Shown here: piece by piece, positions 45,524 to 57,184 of the stretch
Numbering within the stretch: the first letter of the stretch is position 1
How the letters are laid out: each line of letters starts with the position of its first letter
From: Chlamydomonas sphaeroides
Lineage: Eukaryota > Chlorophyta > Chlorophyceae > Chlamydomonadales > Chlamydomonadaceae
Assembly (NCBI GenBank): GCA_001662425.1
Contig: BDDC01000028.1
Location: 62,001-126,000 of the forward strand
Reading direction: 5' to 3'
DNA: 64,000 nucleotides
Translations under genes and position numbers: made by a program
Notes under the pieces: generated by a model
The model's input: only the letters and a program-made list of their open reading frames with translations
What the model was told of the DNA's origin: nothing
Databases searched by the model: none

Positions 45524-48500
45524 TCAGCTGCCCTCGTAGATGCCCAACTTCTTGAGCTCGTCCTGGAACTCGGTGCTCGCCTCCTGATGCGCCAGGGCGC
45601 GACATCAGGACACACAAGCAAGGAGTCAGGGGGCAGACGGATACGCATGCGGGCGGCTCCACACAGGCTTGAGCGAGCACAGCACCCGCAAAGGAGGCCC
45701 ATAAGGAGGATATGAGCGCGGATACCCCGCGCCTCTCTCGCGCCCGGCGGCCGCCGTCCCCTGCCCCTACCCACCTTGTGAAGCCGCAAGCTGTACTCCT
45801 CGTCCCACACCTGCCGAGCCGGGGGCCACGCAGCACAGCAGCCGGGGCTCACCGCCGGCCGGTCCGCCCGGCCAGCGAGCGGTGCGCCAGCAGGTCTAGG
45901 GTCTAGTCCACTAGCGCGAGGCACGCCCTCCCCTCACACGCGCGCACGCAAGCTGCGCGTCCCTCTTTCCCGCCCCCCCGAGCCCGGTCCCCACCGCGCG
46001 GCTGCCATCAGGACGGCGCCCTTGTGGTCTAGTGGCCCCCAGTGGCTACTCGCTCCCCAGTTCCTTGTCCCCTGGCCCGCAGTGCCCCAGTGCCCCTGCA
46101 CACGCACCAGCTTGAAGCTCTGGTACTCATTGACCGACAGCCCAAGCGAGGAGCACCACGCGTCGTCCTCCACCGACAGCATTTTGTAGAACTGCGTTGG
46201 GTTAGTAGGAGGGAGCAGGAGGGAGGGGCAGGGCGCAGAGTGCAGGCACGGTTGGCGGGCTGCGAGTGGCGGGCAGCGCGGGCAGGCCGAGGCGAGGCAG
46301 AGGCAGGCAGCGCGGCAGCAGGTGCGAGTGGGGTGGCGCGGCGACATGCAAGCGCTCGCACCTCGAACGTGCTGCCGTCCTCGCCCACGTATCTGCTCGC
46401 CAGGCCGTGCTTCTGCACAAAGCTGCGGGCCGCGCGGCAACATGCACAGCAGCGAACACAGCACACAGCCAAGGCGCATGCGGTTGTCGCTGCTGATAGG
46501 GTGCTGCGCTGTAGGATAGCAAGCCCCCGCCGCCCTCCTCCTTTCCCCCCCCCACCAGCAGCCCAGGGTGCAGGATATGAAGATCGAATCCTGAATATGG
46601 AGTTCTACATACCGGTACATTGAACCGCGGCCCCACCTGTACCGGGGGCCAAGGCGCTGACCCAGCGGGCGCGCCAGCAGCAGCGGGCAGGCCAGCACCA
46701 TGGCGTTGTCGCCGGCGATGGTGTCGTACACAAAGGTAAGGCTGCGGCGCAGGTCGTGCTCCTTGGCCGCCAGCAGCTCGGGCCGCGCCAGGGCCATGGC
46801 GCGGACCTGGGGAGGCGGGAGCGCGCGGACCCGTGCGAGGAGGGGACACGAGAGGGCGGCTCGTCGCAGCAGGCCGCCGTGACGTCGCCCCTGTGGGCGG
46901 GCCACTGCTACTCCCGACTAGGCACAGCTTACTACATGACTCTGATTAGGAACACAGTACCACTTCATCGCCTGCCCCCCACCTTGCCGAGCCGCAGCAG
47001 CAGCAGCAGTAGCAGCTGCTGCATCCCTCGCGCGTTCGGGGTGCCGGCAGGCATTACAGACGCCAGCCGCGCTCAGGCCTCGCAGCCCCGTCGTCAGGCC
47101 GCCGCGCCCCCTGCCCCGCCAGGCCCTTGCCCCTGCCCTGGCAGCAAGCCCCTGCCCCTTCTCCTTCTCTCCATCTCCCTGGCCTACAAGTCCCAGCCGC
47201 CAACGTACTGCCACCCAGCTCAGCAGCACCACGCACCTGGTCCTTGGTGAAGCCGTGCTGCAGCAGGCACTCGATGGCGGCCGCCACGGTGGCGCCGGCC
47301 GAGGGCGCCAGCAGCGGCGCCACCGAGGCCGCCACCAGGGTGCGCACCTCCTCGCGCCCCATGCCCAGCCCCCGCAGCGAGGCCAGCACGCCGCCGAACA
47401 CGTCCTCGGGCGTGAAGCCCAGCAGGTGCGGGCACACGCACAGCACGTCCGCCACCTGGTGAGGGCGGGAGAGAGAGGTGGGGACGAGAAGGGTGGGTGC
47501 TGGATGCGGCCGGGTTCGTGTCGTGAAGTGTGAACCCAGCAGGCGCAGGCACACGCACAGCACGTCCGCCACCTGGTGATAGGCCCGGAGGCAGGTCGAG
47601 TCCGGTCGGGGCAGGCGGGGGCAGGCAGGCGACAGGCGGCGGCGGCCCTCACGGGCCCACTTCAGCCGCCCACCGCTACGCCAGCGTGCTGCCACGTCCC
47701 CGCGCCCCCTGACCTTGCCCTCCTCCCCACAACCCTCTCAGCCCCGCTTCCCCCGGCCCCTTGCAGCCCACTGCTCCTTCTTCCCCCCCCCCCAGACCTG
47801 CTGCGTGCTGTAGCCTACATCCCGCAGGTACCTAGCCAGCGTGTCCACCGCACCCTGCGCTCCCCTCCCCTCCCCCTCTCCCCTCTCCCCGGCCCTCTCG
47901 CCCCGCCCCCGGCCCCACCCACCTGCTGCGTGCTGCAGCCCAGGTCCCGCAGGTAGGCCACCCAGGGCGCCAGCTGGCCCTGCACATCCTTGAGCAGCAC
48001 CTCGGGCCACAGCACCACCACCTGCCCCACCGCCGACACCTCCAGACCCAGCGACCTGCGACGTCGGCCCGTGGTGGGTCGTCCGGGGCTCAGCGGAAGG
48101 GAAGACCGAAGAGGGGCGCGAGGCAGGGAGCGCGCACGCACCAAGCGGGCAGGCTAGGCGCCGCGGCAGAGGAATGCGGTTGGGGTTAGATGCTGACGAG
48201 GTGCTGGCCGGCGGTTCCACGTCCGCCCCTACGTCGGCCCGTTGTGGAACCGGAACGCACATGAGGAAGTTGACGACGGGCCGAAGCTGCGTCTCCACAT
48301 CGCGCCTGCGGCCAGCGACAGAGCGGACAGGGTCAAGAACTCAGGGCCGCCAGCAGCGACGGCATCGTTGGTTCCCGTCTGCCGCGCCTCAGCGCTGGCC
48401 TCATGGGCGGTTGCCTGGGTGCCTGCGCCCGGGCGCCTGGGCCCCGCTCCTGGCCGCTCCGGGGCCTCTGGCTGGCACGCGGCGTGCGGTCTGCAGCAAC

Positions 48501-50556
48501 ATACACCCGGCTTCCGGCCGTCCCTTGTCTCACTCGCCGAGCCGGCCACCTGGCTCCCGGCCGCGTGGCGACTGCTGCCGCCCGCCCCTGCTCCGCATGT
48601 CTCATGGCGCTCTCAGGGTTGCGCACGTCTGTACCAATGTGTGTCCTCCATGTACCGCATTGACTGCTAGTGAAGCTGCCAAAGAGAAGCATAAGCTGGG
48701 TGCTGCTCACCCCAGCAGGTTGCGCCAGACCGGGCTACGCTTCGTCGGTGGTACTCCACACCTAGCTGCATTGGCTTAGCGACGACCTTGCATGCAATGC
48801 TGTGATAGAAACCCAGCCCAGCAGGCGCTCAGGCGCTCACCCCAGCAGGTCGGGCCACACGCACAGCACCCTGCTGGCCAGCAGGTCGTCCTTGAGGCCC
48901 AGGCCCTTGAGGAAGCCCACCACCGCTCCCGCCTGGTATAGCGTGGTGCAGCTGAGCAGCGCCGGCGAGCAGCGGAGCAGGAAATTCTGGCAGTCGCGCT
49001 GCGACCAAGGGGAGGGGGAGGGCGGGTGGGGCGTTAGCGGAGGGCAGGGCTGAAGGGCAGGGCGTGGTGCTAGGGCAGGGCAGGGAGACGGGGGGGATTG
49101 GCAGCCCCGGAGGGCGGCGGGCTTGCGGCGGGACTTGTGTGCTCTCCGGCGCGCCCTGCCTGCCCTGCCCTGCGCGTCAGGTGTCGTACGCGTACGGCTG
49201 CCGTACCGGCTGCATGCCGTAGACAGAGAGGAAGTCGATCCACCGCGACAGGATGGTGGGCTCCGCCAGCAGCTGCAGGGCAGCGAGCGGTGTTACCGGG
49301 GCTGGGGACAGGGCATTGCAATACGCACCTGCTAGGCGGTCGTCGGTGGCTCGCATCACCGTGCAACCGGCCCAGTTCCACGTTCTAACACGTTCCACAA
49401 CGTCCCCCGTTCGGCGATCCACGGTCCACCAGCAGCACGTCCCCGGCCCCCGCTCGCACCTGCCACTTCCTGCTGGACAGGAACCACGCCTCCTGGGCGC
49501 CGATGCCGGCGGCGCGCAGGGCCTTGATAGACGGCCGCACCTGCGAGTCTGCATCCAGTGACGACAGCCCCGGGTTCTGCGGGCACACGATCGCGAGGCG
49601 GGCAGGGACACGGCAGGACAAGGGCGTCAAGGGTGCGCGGATGCACCCCAAGGCCAAGCGCGAGCATGGGCTGCGTCAGCCATGTCGGGGGCTTCGCTGC
49701 GTACATGGGTCCAGCTCTCGCACAGCGCCAGCCGGTGGAGCTGGCAATGGCGAGACAGTGGGGACGCAGCCGATGGAGCTCACGAGACCGTGGCGGTGGT
49801 GGCGGCCGAACACCACCCTGCCCTGGCCAATCAGGGTGCTCCACGCCTCCGCCGCCCACCTGCACCGCCGCCAACATGACTGTGGACTGCCCCAGCCCCA
49901 GCTCCTGCGCGAACGCCAGCTCGGCCGGGGTGGGCGCATAGCGCTCCTCCCACTCGCTCCAGGTGGAGTCCTGCAGGCGGCAGCGAGCGGCGGAGGGTTT
50001 GGGTTGCAGTGGTGGGTTCGCCGGGCACCTGCAGGCGGGGTCCTTGGCTGGTCTTCGGTTGGCCCGCCTCGGCGGCACTGGCTGCATCACGAAGCGGTGG
50101 TTGCAAGGGTTGGCCATGACTCCTAGCCGACAGGCACACGGCCTACAGACCAGGGGCTACAGTGAGGCCGGCAACCAGGGGACCCCGCGAGGACCCCGTC
50201 AACCGGGTGGCATAAACGGATGGCGTTAGCAGGGGCCGCCGTACCAGGTCACACAGCAGCTGGGCCCGCTGCTTTGGGTCTGTCGTGACGCGCAGTTGTT
50301 CAAGAGGGTTGGGAGCGGTTAGGAAGTCAGGCTCTGAGGCGCGGCATGCCGCCGAGCGCTGCCGCGCGGGAAGCGGTCGCCAATTCGCGCCGAGCGCCGC
50401 GTGGGGGCTGGCTGGGGCTCGTGGCCGGCACGCTGGTGCGTTGACGGAGCTGCAGCGGTGCAACGGCGATGGTGTGAATGAGGACTTATGGCTTCTCGAA
50501 GAGCAAGAGGAGCTGAGAGCGCTTCGCGTGCTCCCGCGCATTAGGTCCATCACCAA
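45524..50556 (-). CDS. mTERF-family organellar protein
   Basis: Helical-repeat nucleic-acid-binding protein of mitochondria or chloroplast (transcription termination / RNA processing family). Thirteen exons in phase: 50556-50245, 49970-49860, 49576-49460, 49272-49207, 48998-48841, 48305-48261, 48055-47923, 47455-47237, 46806-46637, 46422-46362, 46191-46108, 45810-45775 and 45583-45524 (523 aa). The N-terminus is rich in Ser/Arg without acidic residues (SSSCSSRSHKSSF), as in a transit peptide. mTERF motifs with the conserved Pro: SRVLCVWPDLLG, VVVLWPEVLLKD, VADVLCVCPHLLGFTPEDV and AMALARPELLAAK, each followed by LxxLG-type helices. The C-terminus ends DELKKLGIYEGS. Introns 47 kb-side contain partial exon-like duplications. 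Neighbouring genes give no functional hint. Confidence 0.85.
47530..47578 (-). repeat. Partial duplication of the start of mTERF exon 8
   Basis: CACCAG plus GTGGCGGACGTGCTGTGCGT and about 20 more bases occur at 47578-47530 and again at 47461-47413, where the true exon continues. The first copy reads VADVLCVCLRLLG and then breaks off, so it looks like a fossil or a competing acceptor. Confidence 0.7.
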
Positions 50557-50728
50557 AACGGCACAGGAATCGAGCGGCTATCGCTGTGATGTATCAAGTG
50601 AGTTATGATGTATGCGTTGCGAGGTTAGCGATTAGCGATTAGCGGTTACAAGCCCTTTCTCATCAGGCTTGCACGTCCAAACGAGCCCAGAAGCTAATGG
50701 ACTGCCAATAACAAAAGCCTGGTATTGT

Positions 50729-52306
50729 TTAGTCGTCGCCTAGCAATTCCTTACGCACATTCCAGATATCGACAATCACGCGTGCCAAACCCGCCTGGTC
50801 TGCAACACTCATCACATCGCACATAGTGTCACCCGGGCTAGCACCCACGTTCCACAGCCGTGCTCTTATGCCCGCGTACGCCACACACTCCAGCAACACA
50901 TGCCGCTCATCTTCAACTGCACCTGCAACCCCACACACCCGACACAGCCGCGCCTCCCGTACCCTGCCCGCCGGCCTGTTGACCTCCAGTCACGGTGCTG
51001 TGGTTGGGCGGTGGGTGGGTGGGGCATCGGTGGGCCAGTGGCACTTTTGGAAGCTCCACCCTCACCAATTTTGCTGGTTTCCTTACATCTCGCGCTGGGC
51101 TATGCATATCTAGGACCGTCTTGCGATAACCTATTCAACGGTGTGCGTTACTTTGAAAACTGCCGGTTTTGAGGTTTTACTGTGGGTATGCAGACCCCCC
51201 GCGCGGAAACCCCCAAAACCCAAAATGCAGAAATTCCTTCAAGAGTGCTACTATGCCAGGGTTGTAGAGAGCTACCGAATTGTGGGGGCTAGGCCGGTGG
51301 CGGTTTTGAAGGAATTTCCGCATTTGAAGTTCTGGGGGTCAAAAGAAGGTTCAATTTGGTACACAGACCGGGCGCCTAGTGGTACCCGCGTGCCTCCAGT
51401 ATCTGCACATCTTGACGCCCGGCGGCCGGCCGGCCGGGTCCGACACAAATAGACGCGGATCCACGCTCAAACGCGGGTGCCTCCAATCGTCCTCAAACCT
51501 AGCACATAGCATAGCCATCAGGTCCCCGATGCGCAGTTGCGCTTCTGCAATGACGCCCACCTACCTGGGCATCTACAGACGTACTCGGGTTGAGCCGAAT
51601 AGCCAGATCTATCTGCAAGTGCTTGCATATGCGGATGACCTGCGCCGCCCAGCCACTATCCTCCCGATCGCCAAGCCACAGCCGGATTTCCTCCCTGGAC
51701 GTTTCATGATACACACTGCCCTTGTTCGCCGCCAGGGCATTCCAGAACCTGAAGATCTGCTCCGCCCAGTAAAATGTAGCGGAAGCTGCTCAAACTCCCT
51801 GTAAAGCAGCCTGTGCGGCGCCACCGCCACACCTGCCACCCAGCGCAGAAAGTCGCGCTGCAGCTGCACAATAGGGTCTTCCAACGCCACATCAAAGTAG
51901 CCTGAGCACAGGCCGCCCATCATAATCCTATCGAGCACGCGAAGGATCACTGCCGGCCCCCACACTTGCACACCATACGATAGCACCGAACGCACCAAGC
52001 TGTTCCAGCACCTAACCACCACCGAGGGCGTCCGTATAGCGTTGGCATCGAGTCCCGTGGTCAGCGCATATTGTGCCCTCCGACCCGACGCCAGCAACTA
52101 TACCGCGCACGACTCAAAGGGTGCTTCCGGCCCGTACAGGCCCAGGTATCGCGCCCTGTTCTTCCAAGGGATAGCCCGCACAACATGCACGCCATTCTCA
52201 ACCGACGGCAGCCCCAGCGCCAGCTCGCCCTCACCCAGCGCGTAGTGGTCCTTGCGCACCGCCCTGGCCGGGTGGAAATACAACGTCTCGCACTCAACGC
52301 AGGCAA
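50729..52306 (-). mobile_element. LINE (non-LTR retrotransposon), 5'-truncated, decayed
   Basis: Minus-strand pieces in order: the frame ending RARYLGLYGPEAPFE, then MLASGRRAQYALTT, VRCWNSLVRSVLSYGVQVWG and LQRDFLRWVAGVAVAP (end of the reverse-transcriptase/thumb region), an MCRYW/DPRLFVSDPAGRP piece, and last LCRVCGVAGAVEDERHVLLEC, a CX2CX10HX4C zinc finger, ending NVRKELLGDD at 50729. Typical C-terminal order of algal LINE ORF2. Several frame breaks and an inserted segment (about 51000-51370) show it is dead. No 5' part (endonuclease, RT catalytic YADD) is present. Confidence 0.85.
51209..51340. repeat. Inverted repeat inside the LINE relic
   Basis: CCCAAAATGCAGAAATTCC plus TTCAA (about 51216-51242) pairs with TTGAAGGAATTTCCGCATTT (about 51307-51327) across a loop of about 65 nt. 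It lies in a non-LINE stretch that separates the LINE thumb region from its zinc finger. Confidence 0.7.
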
Positions 52307-52427
52307 GCCGCGGCGGGCAGAGTCACCAAGAGGGCATGACGTATGTTAACCCTCCCATTCAACAAGCATAACAAGCAAGTTATCAGCAGCAAGGCACCCG
52401 TGTCCCTCTGCCCTAGCTGGGCGTGGC

Positions 52428-52437
52428 NNNNNNNNNN
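52428..52437. other. Assembly gap (10 N)
   Basis: Ten N directly before a (TTACCC)n array at 52438-52472; the true length is probably unknown. Confidence 0.99.
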
Positions 52438-52472
52438 TTACCCTTACCCTTACCCTTACCCTTACCCTTACC
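52438..52472. repeat. (TTACCC)n microsatellite
   Basis: Nearly six perfect hexamers beside the gap, just upstream of the kinase reading frame, where they would encode alternating Leu-Pro. Confidence 0.97.
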
Positions 52473-52524
52473 CTGCGCCACGCAGCAATGGCAGCTGCCG
52501 ATCTCCGGATCGCCCAAGCCCGGC

Positions 52525-54008
52525 ATGGCCAGCCCAGCCACCAGCAACGGCGCCAACGCCCTGGGGCCCACGCCGCTCTCAGCAGCCCTCCTGGCGTCGC
52601 AGGTCGGCGGCAGCGGCGCCGCGGCGAGCAGCGCTGCGGACGCACCGCGCTTCAGCTCGGGGATACCGGTACTGCCCAGGCCCAACGGGAACACGGGCTC
52701 ATCCCGGTCTGACGCGGCGTCGTCGGCCGCAGCGTCGTCGGCCGCAGCGCCACCGCCGAAGTCGGGGCCAGCGGTGGCGCCGGGCTTGAGCTCCGGCACG
52801 GGCGGCACCAAGAGGTCTGGCGGCGGCGCGTCCGCAGGCAGCGCGGACGGCGGCGCTGGCCCACTGCCGGCGGCAGCGTCGGCCCGTACGGCGTCTGTGG
52901 GCTCGTCTGGGGCTGCGGCGGCGCCGGCGGCCAGTGCCGGCCACAGCAGCGAAGCGCCGCCGGCCGGCGGTGTCGCCGCCTCAAGCGGCGGAATTGCAGT
53001 CGGCGCTCCGCCGCATGGGGCGTCGCCGCCGCTGTATTCGTCCGCAGCGGCCGCCTACCTCGCGGCCAGCGCCGCCGGGGCTTGGCCGCCCGGTGCGGCG
53101 GCGGCGGCGCAAGGGGCTACTGACGGCGAGGGCGAGGCTGCCGCGGTGGAGCTGCTGCTGGGCCGGGACGTGCTGGTCGACATTGACGACCCCAGCACCT
53201 ACCTTGGGCACGGTGGGTCGTGCGGCGGTTGCGGCGAACCTCGAGCGTCCCCTGCTCACGCGCCCGCAGGCTGCGCGGCTGCCGCCTGCGCATCCCCACG
53301 CCGCTCCCTTCACCTTCGGCGCATCCCCGCACTGCCCCCGGGCCGGCCCCCGGCCGCCCGGCCTCCTCTCGCTCCCCGCCCGCCCTGCGCGCTCCCGCGC
53401 ATGCTCCAGGCGCCTCACGGCATCCCGGTCAGGCCTCCTGCCGCCCGCGTGGCACGAGCCCGCTGGGTGCTCGTGCCAACCCTCTGCTCCCGCGCTCCCA
53501 TCCCCCCGCATGCCTCGCCACGTGCCCGCCCGCCCCCAGGCACCTCGGGCGTAGTGCGCCGCGGCCTGCTGCGCGAGCCCGACGGCGGCTGGCGTCCCGT
53601 GGCCGTCAAGCTGCTCAACCGGCCCAGCGACCAGGCGGTCGAGGGCTACCGGCGCCACCTCAAGACGCTGCTGCAGGTGGGAGCTGTACGGGAGTGGCAG
53701 CATGGAAGCCAGGCAGCAGAGCACCGACCGTCCGCTAGGGTGGAAACGGGATTGCGTCCGGTGTGCGGATGCGCTGCGCCCAGCCGCGCTGGCTGGCTGG
53801 CTGGCTGGGGCCCAGCGCCCGGGGCTGAACATCGGTCCGTGCGCGCATCGGTCGTGCGGAACCAGCGACACTCCACGGGGCCGCCTCCCCGCCTCCCGCG
53901 ACGTGTGGCCTCTTGCCTCCTCACGGCTCCCTGGCCGCAGGAGATGACCATCCTGGGCTCGCTGCGCCACCCCAACGTGAGTTGCGCGGGCCGCCTGATG
54001 CGTGGGCC

Positions 54009-54042
<34 letters not shown>

Positions 54043-57000
54043 TTCATGTTCGCTGCGCGCAGGGGGCTGACGGCCGAGCCACCATACGCTGCACTGCATC
54101 CTGGCTCCCCCTCCCTCTCCGCCTCCCTGTTCCCGCCCTCCAGGTGGTGCGGCTGCTGGGCGGCTCCGTGTCGCTGGCCTCGGGCGCCTCCTTCCTGGTG
54201 GAGGAGCTGTGCGGCATGCCGCTCAGCTCGGCCATCTACGACGGTGAGGCCTCGACGCTGCAGCATGCCGCGTTCAGCTGCTTGTGGTCGCCTCATCTGC
54301 CACGCCCGACTCCTGCGTGTGGCTGCTCAGTGCGCCGCGCTCGGCCGCTATGGCTTGGCGCTCCCTACGGGCCCGGTGCGCTGAGCTGGCCACAGCATGT
54401 CCGTGCCTGCGACGTCTATGCCGTCCATGCTGATGCTCGCAGGTGCCTGCACGTCTAGCAAGACTTTGACTTATCTTCGTGCCCGCCCCTGCCCCATCCT
54501 GCCACCGCAGAGGAGGCGCCATACAGCCTCCGCCTGGTGCTGCGCTGGTGCCTCGACATCGCGCGAGGACTGCACTACTTGCATCCAAAGTGAGTTGCAT
54601 GCTCCACAATCGACGCGCGGGCACGGGCTGATGTTACCCGCGGGCTGCCTCGATTTCGACTAATGCGCCCGAGTGAGCGTCTATTGAATGTTATGCATAT
54701 CCCAAGTGCAGCGCAGGTCCTCGTGCGAGTGGTTCCTGCGTCCTGCTTTCACCCGCTCATGCTCTGCCTGCCCCGGTTGTCCCCGCATCCCCTCAACGCA
54801 GCATCATGCATCGCGACCTCAAGCCCTCCAACGTACTACTCGACTACAACGGCACTGCCAAAATAAGGTGCGGCAGCTGCGCAGGGTACTGCCAAATCAA
54901 TGATATGGTACCTGCGCATCGGCCTCTGCTGCGGCAGCTGCACACGGCAGCGGCAGTGTCCCTGTGTAAGAGCCAAGGGCGACGCCCTCTGTGGGTCACC
55001 GGCAGCTGCGACCTCACTCGGAGGCGCGTCTCTCCTTGGCGCATCGCGCCATCCGCGCTCATCGCGCACCTGTGTGCACGCTGATCCTCTGCCCGCTGCC
55101 GCCCTCGCGCCGCCCCTGACGCCTTTGCCGCCAACCGCCGACAGCGACTTCGGACTGGCCAGGTGCGCTGTGCCCAGGCACACGTACGCGACTGGCACCA
55201 GCTTCGCGCCAGAGTCGCCAGTGCCGCGCGCAGCCGTGTGCTTGCAGTTGGGCGGTCGCAGCGCCGCCCTGTTGGGCGCTCTGCCGCAGGCACCGCCGCC
55301 TGCAGGCTCGCACCCGCTCAGTGCACGGGCCTCGAGGCATGGCCTGCAGCAGCACCGTGCGGCCGTACAGCTCCCGAGACCGTACAGCTGCCGGTGCCTC
55401 ACCCAGACGCACCCTCGCACCCTGCCTGCCCGCCTGCCTCCAGGTTCAAGGTGCACACGACGCTGGTCACTCGGGACGCGGAGGTCGGGACTACCTGCTA
55501 CATGGCGCCAGAGGTGCGGCCGGCCCCACCAGCAGGCTGCCAACAGGGCCACCGCAGCTTGGCGGCGCGGCAGCCAAGCAGTAACCATGCATAGCGACCC
55601 CCGACGCTATCTTGGTGCGCTGGCCTGTGACCCGCATGGTGCGCGTACCGTGCTGCCCCCCGCAGTGCTTTGTGTCGAGCGACTTCAAGGTCACGGCCGC
55701 CTGCGACGTGTACAGGTGCGCGGCGAGGGCCGTGGGGCTGCGGCTGAGGCGTGGGGCCGCACTGCTAGACACCGCCGCACGGCCCCAGACGTGCAAGGCT
55801 CGTTCGTCAGTCCCCCCGTACAAGCCCGGCTTGCACCGCGGCTGCCGAAGGAGAGGTCGCATTTGCACGAACCGCATAATCTTTCTGCGCCCTGCGCCCC
55901 CTCCTCGCCGACCGCAGCCTTGGCGTCATGATCAACGAGGTGAGTAGGCGGCAGGGGAGGCAGCGAGGAAGCATGCGGTCGAGGAGGCGGAAAGCGAGAG
56001 GGAATGCGGCCAAGGACCGAGGCAGAGGGAGGGAGAAGGGATGCGGTCGGGTAGGGGAGCAGCTGGGCCGCCGGGCTTGCGCGACGGGGCAGGTGCAGCT
56101 GGTGCGGGGCAGCTCGGCATCGTCTGCCGTGTGGCCGTGTGGTCTTCTCGGGGCCTATTGACGCGACGCGGCCTGTTGGCTCGCCCGCCCCGCCCGCCTG
56201 CTGTTGGCTCGCCCACCCCGCCCGCCCGCTGCGCGCAGCTCTGCACCCGGCAGCGGCCCTGGACCGGCGTGCGCACAGCTGTCGTCGGCTTCAAAGTAAG
56301 CGCCGGCTGCGTTGGCCATCGCTGGCGCCCTCTAGTCGGCGGCAGCCGAGGGTGCAACAGCCCCGCGTGCGGGCCGCCCGCCCGGGGTGCTCCCTTCTAC
56401 ACCCAACCCTCTTGCATCTGGAGTTGTGCTTCTATGTGACACGCCGCAGCTACAATATGCATTGGATCAGGTGATCCCACGTGCGACTCCACATCCCCCA
56501 CGTGTCCTTCATCATGACCCCCCAGGTGGCGGTCGTCGGCGACCGCCCGCGGCTGCCGGAGGCGGGCGACCCGCTGTGCCCCCCGCCCCTGCGGCGGCTA
56601 ATCCAGGTGCGCCGGCTGCGGCCGTCACGTCAGCCCGGCAGCGGTCGCGTCGGCCCCATCACGGGCAGGGCGCATTGGGGTGGCCGTGTGGCACCCATGG
56701 TGCCCTGGGCACGGAAGCAGCGGCGGGCCTGGGCACCGCCGCTGCACAGCTGGTCCATTAGCCGGAGCGCGCAGGGCGGCCACGGGGCCGGGGTGCATGG
56801 GGCACCCATCAGCTCGTCAGCCGCTCGCGCTGCCAGCGTCCGGCCGGCGCTCCATGCGAGGCCGTGCCCGGCCGCCCGCCTGGGCCCTTCAACGCAGCGG
56901 CCCGCTTCCGTGACGTCTCGTGCCTGTACGATTGACGCTGCCCATGTGACCCTGACCCTCAGGACTGCTGGGCTCAGCAGCCCGAGGAGCGGCCCAGCAG

Positions 57001-57184
57001 CGGGGCAGTGCTGGCGCGGCTCGAGGCCCTGGCGGCGGAGCTAGACGCTGCGCAGGCGGAGGGCCGGGAGCCGGACTGGGGCGAGGGGCCGGCGCCGCAG
57101 CCAGACGCGCCGGCCGGAGATGGGCCTGGCGCGGGCGCTGCGCTGGAGCCGGAGCCCGGCATGCCGACGGCAGGGTCGGCGTAG
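52525..57184 (+). CDS. Ser/Thr protein kinase, TKL-like
   Basis: Fourteen exons in phase: 52525-53212, 53540-53676, 53941-53976, 54144-54243, 54511-54589, 54802-54867, 55145-55162, 55444-55513, 55666-55715, 55918-55939, 56239-56295, 56450-56470, 56525-56605 and 56963-57184 (548 aa from this Met). The open frame continues upstream through the (TTACCC)n array to the gap, so the 5' end is uncertain. The first 210 residues are Ala/Ser/Gly-rich and disordered. Kinase domain: GHGTSGVV (P-loop), VAVKLL (Lys), LRHPNVVRLLG, IMHRDLKPSNVLLD (catalytic loop), SDFGLAR, TTCYMAPE, ACDVYSLGVMINE and a subdomain XI Arg (PEERPSS). All catalytic residues are present. The pattern fits the large tyrosine-kinase-like (Raf/MAP3K-like) family of volvocine algae. 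Substrate unknown. Confidence 0.92.

Noticed and set aside
52438..52472. (TTACCC)n as telomere remnant
   Set aside because: The unit on the other strand is GGGTAA; green-algal telomeres are TTTAGGG or TTTTAGGG types. Only about six copies inside a gene-rich region.
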